Shown: one piece after another, positions 60,444 through 64,000 of the stretch
Position numbering within the stretch: the first letter of the stretch is position 1
How the letters are laid out: every line of letters begins with the position of its first letter
Assembly: GCA_964020155.1 (NCBI GenBank)
Contig: OZ026560.1
Span: 4,954,259-5,018,258 of the forward strand
Direction: 5' to 3'
Length of the DNA stretch: 64,000 nt
From: Chondrilla cf. caribensis
Taxonomy: Eukaryota; Porifera; Demospongiae; Chondrillida; Chondrillidae
Notes under the pieces: model-generated
The model's input: the letters and a program-made list of their open reading frames with translations, nothing else
Database searches by the model: none
What the model was told of the DNA's origin: nothing
Position numbers and translations under genes: made by a program

Positions 60444-62376
60444 ATGAGCGTAAGGACTTACAATCCTTCTGTCCGCGTTGGAAATTGGATAGAAGATTTG
60501 TGTCTAGAAGAAGATTTACTAAAAGATTTTTTATCAAAAAAGGACAATGGAGAGCTTATGATTCAGAAAACACATAATTTTTTAAATACAGTATTGAAAA
60601 AGGTACTTCAAGAGACGAGACACACACCTCGCTGCAAGTACTACATTATAGTAGCGCAAATGCAATTTGTTCAGCTCCCGATTTTAGTCGATTATGAGAT
60701 TTATTCTTCCTAGTCATGTGGACCACGTTAAGGTGTCGTTAAACTGAGTGGACATGTCCTTAGCTGATAGGATTATTTCGATGAGAGCAGTACCTTCAGA
60801 TATTGTACCCTCTCCTTGAGTTCAAACTACGTATGGCATACTCTATTCACTCTGTGCAGGCATCCGTTGTCGTTGGTAGTGTGTTGTTCAAACGCGGCCT
60901 GTTTTGTGAATTGATTGATGTATCAATTATCAATAATGAAAATGTCTACGTCCACATGTATTCAGCCTATTCACGAGTGGATAATGAATTGTGAATTACA
61001 TATGTATGGCTTTAGGGATTTCCCCTCCTTTCATTCAAGGTTGACCTTGCCAAGCCCCCAGACGGCTTCCTGCACTACGGTGATCAAGTGTGTCTGTTTC
61101 ATGTCCCCACGAAGACTGTCATCTCAGCCTACATGTCGGCTGCACAGGCATTTGAAGCACAGCAGATTGAAGCTAATTCCCAACTCTCCAGCTCAAAACG
61201 GTTGGAACCGTGTGCAAGGAATGTGTTTGTCATCGGAAGGTGAGAGCCCACATTCTCCACACTGTGTGTTTAAGACACTTGACATGCCCAACCCACTCGA
61301 TGCACTCAACATACTCTGCACACTCAACACACTAAACACACTTGGCACGCTTGACACACTCTACACACTGTACACACTCTACACACTCTACACACTTGGC
61401 ACGCTTGACACACTCAACACTATATCTAATGTTAATCCACTGATGTGAATTGTCCCACCTTACCTTGCAAGTCACTTGCTCTCGCCCTCATAGCCCTGAG
61501 GGAGGAGGTCGGGACGGAGAGGTTGTTTGTTATTCTCAGCCCTTCACACTGACAACATTGCCTGGTGTGGGAGGTCAAGTAAGTGCACAGTACGTACTGT
61601 ATGTACTGTGTGTACTGTGCGTACTGTGCGTACTGTGTGTATTGTGTGTACTGTGTGTACTGTATGTACTGTGTGTACTGTATGTACTGTGTGTACTGTA
61701 TGTACTGTGTGTACTGTATGTACTGTGTGTACTATGTGTACTATATGTACTGTGTGTACTGTATTATTGTCTTGTATTTCAATAATAATTGCTCCTGTCC
61801 TCCCTGCTGGGCAGCTCAGTCTCCACAGTGACAGGGCAACGTTCATGAAGCATGCTAAGCACTCCAGGTGCCAAGAGCTGACACTGGTCACAGAACAGTC
61901 ATTCTTGACAAACTGGTAGGCACCTCCCCAACTCTCTGTATGCATTCACGCTTGTGTACTGAGTTGTGCCTGTGTTGGTCTAGGCAAGCTGTCTGTTTTG
62001 ATCCTCAAGAACGTATGGAAGCCGAAGGAGAGCCAGTTCCCGTGAGTGGGCCTGTTTGTTGGCCGTGGTGACCCTTCTCATCTACGTACTCCTCTCACCA
62101 GGTCAACACCAAGGTGCTCATCAATCACTGTAAGACAAACCAACATTTGGCCGCTCTGTCAGAGTTCTCTCACAAGTAATTTTCAGTGTACTAATTACCA
62201 CTGGTCTGTGGTCAGCCACTACCTGTCATTACCTGTCATTGACCCACAGAACTCCTTTTGGACTTGAGTACGAGGCGGCTGTGTCCACCAAATTGAACTC
62301 CCACAAAGTGGAAGATCTCCAGAATCACTTCATGTTTGTGGCTGGAGACCCAGTGGATATCACAGCAACATTATGA
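60444..62376 (+). CDS. CFAP161: Cilia- and flagella-associated protein 161
   Basis: Microtubule inner protein of motile cilium doublets. Seven exons: 60444-60602, 61040-61239, 61494-61578, 61815-61915, 61984-62041, 62102-62175 and 62250-62376, 267 residues, somewhat shorter than human (about 300). The start SVRTYNPSVRVGNWIEDLC with LEEDLLKDFLSKK is nearly diagnostic. Later segments match in order: PPDGFLHYGDQVCLF, FTLTTLPGVGGQ, TEQSFLTNWQAVCFDP, VLINHCKTNQHLA, and the C-terminal VEDLQNHFMFVAGDP. The last two thirds of the human protein's basic C-terminus is missing. Presence of this gene implies motile cilia or flagella. Confidence 0.95.
61588..61770. repeat. GTACTGTGTGTACTGTAT minisatellite
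   Basis: Blocks of GTACTGTGT and GTACTGTAT in CFAP161 intron 3, starting about 10 bp after the donor at 61578. Same motif family as the arrays near 18.4 and 33.6 kb. Confidence 0.9.
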
Positions 62377-62500
62377 GAGAGACTACGCCCACTGTCACAC
62401 CCATCTTATCATTGGTCTATAAATCCATACATCACATGACATCACATGACATTCTGCTATAGTATTAATGTTGAATAGTACAGATACAGTCGTGAAAATA
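62377..62500. other. 124-bp spacer between convergent CFAP161 and PSMC3
   Basis: No coding signal is seen. The two 3' UTRs and poly(A) sites must overlap or be extremely short. It includes the repeated string CATCACATGACATCACATGACAT in part. Confidence 0.5.
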
Positions 62501-63231
62501 TTACGCATAATAGCCAAGATTGGCCTTCTTCTTTGCCTGTACCTCAAGGATTCCTGTAACCATGACAACGAATACCATCAACATAAACACCGACACCAGT
62601 CATAGTCTCACTCACCATCCATAAAGTCTTCGTGTATAACCTCCTGGCCACCCCTTCGAAGAGCTATCATTCCCTAGGAAAAGGTTCATTTTGACGTACA
62701 CCTCCACCCACAGCAATCAAACACAGGAACTCACTGCTTCCACACAAACTGCCTTGCACTGGGCTCCGTTGAAGTCTTCAGTACATTGTGCTAGCTCCTC
62801 GAAGTTGACCTCTTTACTAACGTTCATCTTCCTTGCATGGATCTGCAGGATTCTGGCTCGAGCCTCTTCGTTGGGGATGGGGAACTCAATCTTACGATCG
62901 AGACGACCTATGAACCACATAAACAAATGGTAAAAGGCCACGCCCACTGTAGAGCCACACCCACACACCTGATCTGAGAAGGGCAGGATCCAATATATCA
63001 ACTCTATTAGTGGCCGCAATGACCTACAGAGCAAGAGCAAATAACCTCTGTCCACAAATGATCACCACCTGACCACTCCCACAGCCCAGCACTGTACCTT
63101 GATATCATTGTTGGCAGTGAAACCGTCCAATTGATTCAGCAGTTCCAGCATGGTTCGCTGGACCTCTCGATCTCCTTCCTTTTCACTTGCAAAACGCTAC
63201 ATCACAAATTGACATTCACCAGTCAGCACTC

Positions 63232-63271
<40 letters not shown>

Positions 63272-63971
63272 CATACACACACACACACCTTAGTTCCTAT
63301 AGCGTCTAATTCATCAATAAATATAATAGCTGGTGCCTTCTCTTTGGCCAGGGCGAAGGCATCCCTCACCATCTTGGCACCATCACCGATGAACATCTGT
63401 ACAAGTTGTGGGCCTGCTAACTTGAGGAAAGCAGATTTAGTCTGTGCAGCACACGCTCTAGCGAGCAGGGTCTTCCCCGTCCCAGGTGGGCCATACAGGA
63501 GTACGCCTTTTGGAGGTTGGATGCCGAGGGTCTCAAACCTCTCTCTGTGAGTCATTGGCAGTACCACGGCTTCTATCAACTAAGAGGGGACACACTTTAT
63601 TGAAGCGGAATGGAAGGGAGCAGCACCACCCCACCCCGCACCTCTTGAATCTGCTTGTCCAGCCCACCAATGTCGCTGTACTGCTCAGTGGGTCTCTCGT
63701 CAATCTCCATTGCCTTCACTCGTGCATCATATCTACAACATGGATTTCCATGGCAACCGATACAATCCTGATTCACATTCTGAAACAACTCACTCTGGAG
63801 GGAGTTTCTCTAGAATCAAATATGAATCCTTGTTGACCCCCTAACACACCACAAAAGGAACGGGTTACAAAGGTTGGTGGGCACACCTGAGTGGTCCTTT
63901 ACCTACCACTAAGTCCCCAGGCTTCAGTTCCTCTGGATCAACCAATCCAATCACAGGTAGAAAGTACGTCT
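62501..63971 (-). CDS. PSMC3: 26S proteasome ATPase subunit Rpt5/PSMC3, 5' partial
   Basis: AAA+ unfoldase subunit of the 19S base. Visible exons in sense order: about 63971-63907, 63840-63790, 63732-63642, 63579-63289, 63196-63098, 63027-62970, 62908-62736, 62673-62614 and 62553-62501. Walker A GPPGTGKT, Walker [12 protein letters not shown], the arginine-finger region ([14 protein letters not shown]) and [16 protein letters not shown] are intact. The C-terminus [11 protein letters not shown] carries the HbYX motif (YYA) that docks Rpt5 into the 20S ring. [18 protein letters not shown] marks the OB domain. The N-terminal coiled coil lies beyond the right edge. The exon ending 63289 uses a TG microsatellite as its donor. 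Confidence 0.96.
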
Positions 63972-64000
63972 ATTGAGGAATACAACACATTGATAGAACA

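Overview
This is nuclear DNA from an intron-rich animal with small, closely packed genes. Introns are mostly 50-500 bp, splice sites are canonical, and 3' ends are convergent or overlapping. The gene set is metazoan: a giant cadherin, an Unc13/Munc13 synaptic-type priming factor with C1 and C2 domains, an AKAP13/ARHGEF28-type RhoGEF, CFAP161 of motile cilia, and MFSD12. Small gene size, divergence from vertebrate orthologues and abundant (TG)n suggest an invertebrate. A sponge or another early-branching marine animal is my best guess, but the sequence alone does not prove it.

Layout, left to right. 0.85-12.5 kb (+) is one 11.6-kb exon carrying about 30 cadherin repeats, a laminin-G-like domain and one membrane span. 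It converges on an SNX22/SNX24-like PX gene (-). 14.1-16.7 kb (+) is DDX49. 17.0-19.8 kb (-) is a Ras/Rap-type GTPase. 20.1-20.3 kb (+) is a PIGBOS1-like mitochondrial microprotein. 20.5-22.5 kb (+) is DUSP12, convergent with a coiled-coil gene (-, 22.5-23.6 kb). 23.8-36.8 kb (+) is Unc13, with a tRNA-Trp gene inside one short intron. 36.8-40.9 kb is repeat-rich with no gene I can support. 40.9-48.3 kb (+) is the RhoGEF. 48.8-51.6 kb (-) is MFSD12, head-to-head with SUGP1 (51.6-54.3 kb, +). 54.5-59.0 kb (+) is an ammonium transporter. 59.3-60.3 kb (-) is PTS, head-to-head with CFAP161 (60.4-62.4 kb, +). 62.5 kb to the right edge (-) is PSMC3/Rpt5, with its 5' end missing.

The genes form no operon or single pathway. 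They cover adhesion, endosomal sorting, ribosome biogenesis, small-GTPase signalling, exocytosis, splicing, ammonium and pterin metabolism, cilia and the proteasome. What unites the window is its intron content: (TG)n microsatellites, often forming the 5' splice site itself, and about a dozen minisatellites, some of which carry tandem copies of a splice donor. The most unusual item is the last SUGP1 intron. It is 516 bp, filled with a 21-bp repeat, and open in frame from exon to exon, so retaining it would insert 172 residues without changing the C-terminus.

Exon coordinates were derived by hand from reading frame, splice dinucleotides and family similarity. Internal junctions may be off by a base or two. 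For every gene given with a residue count, except the cadherin, Unc13 and PSMC3, the exon lengths sum to a multiple of three.
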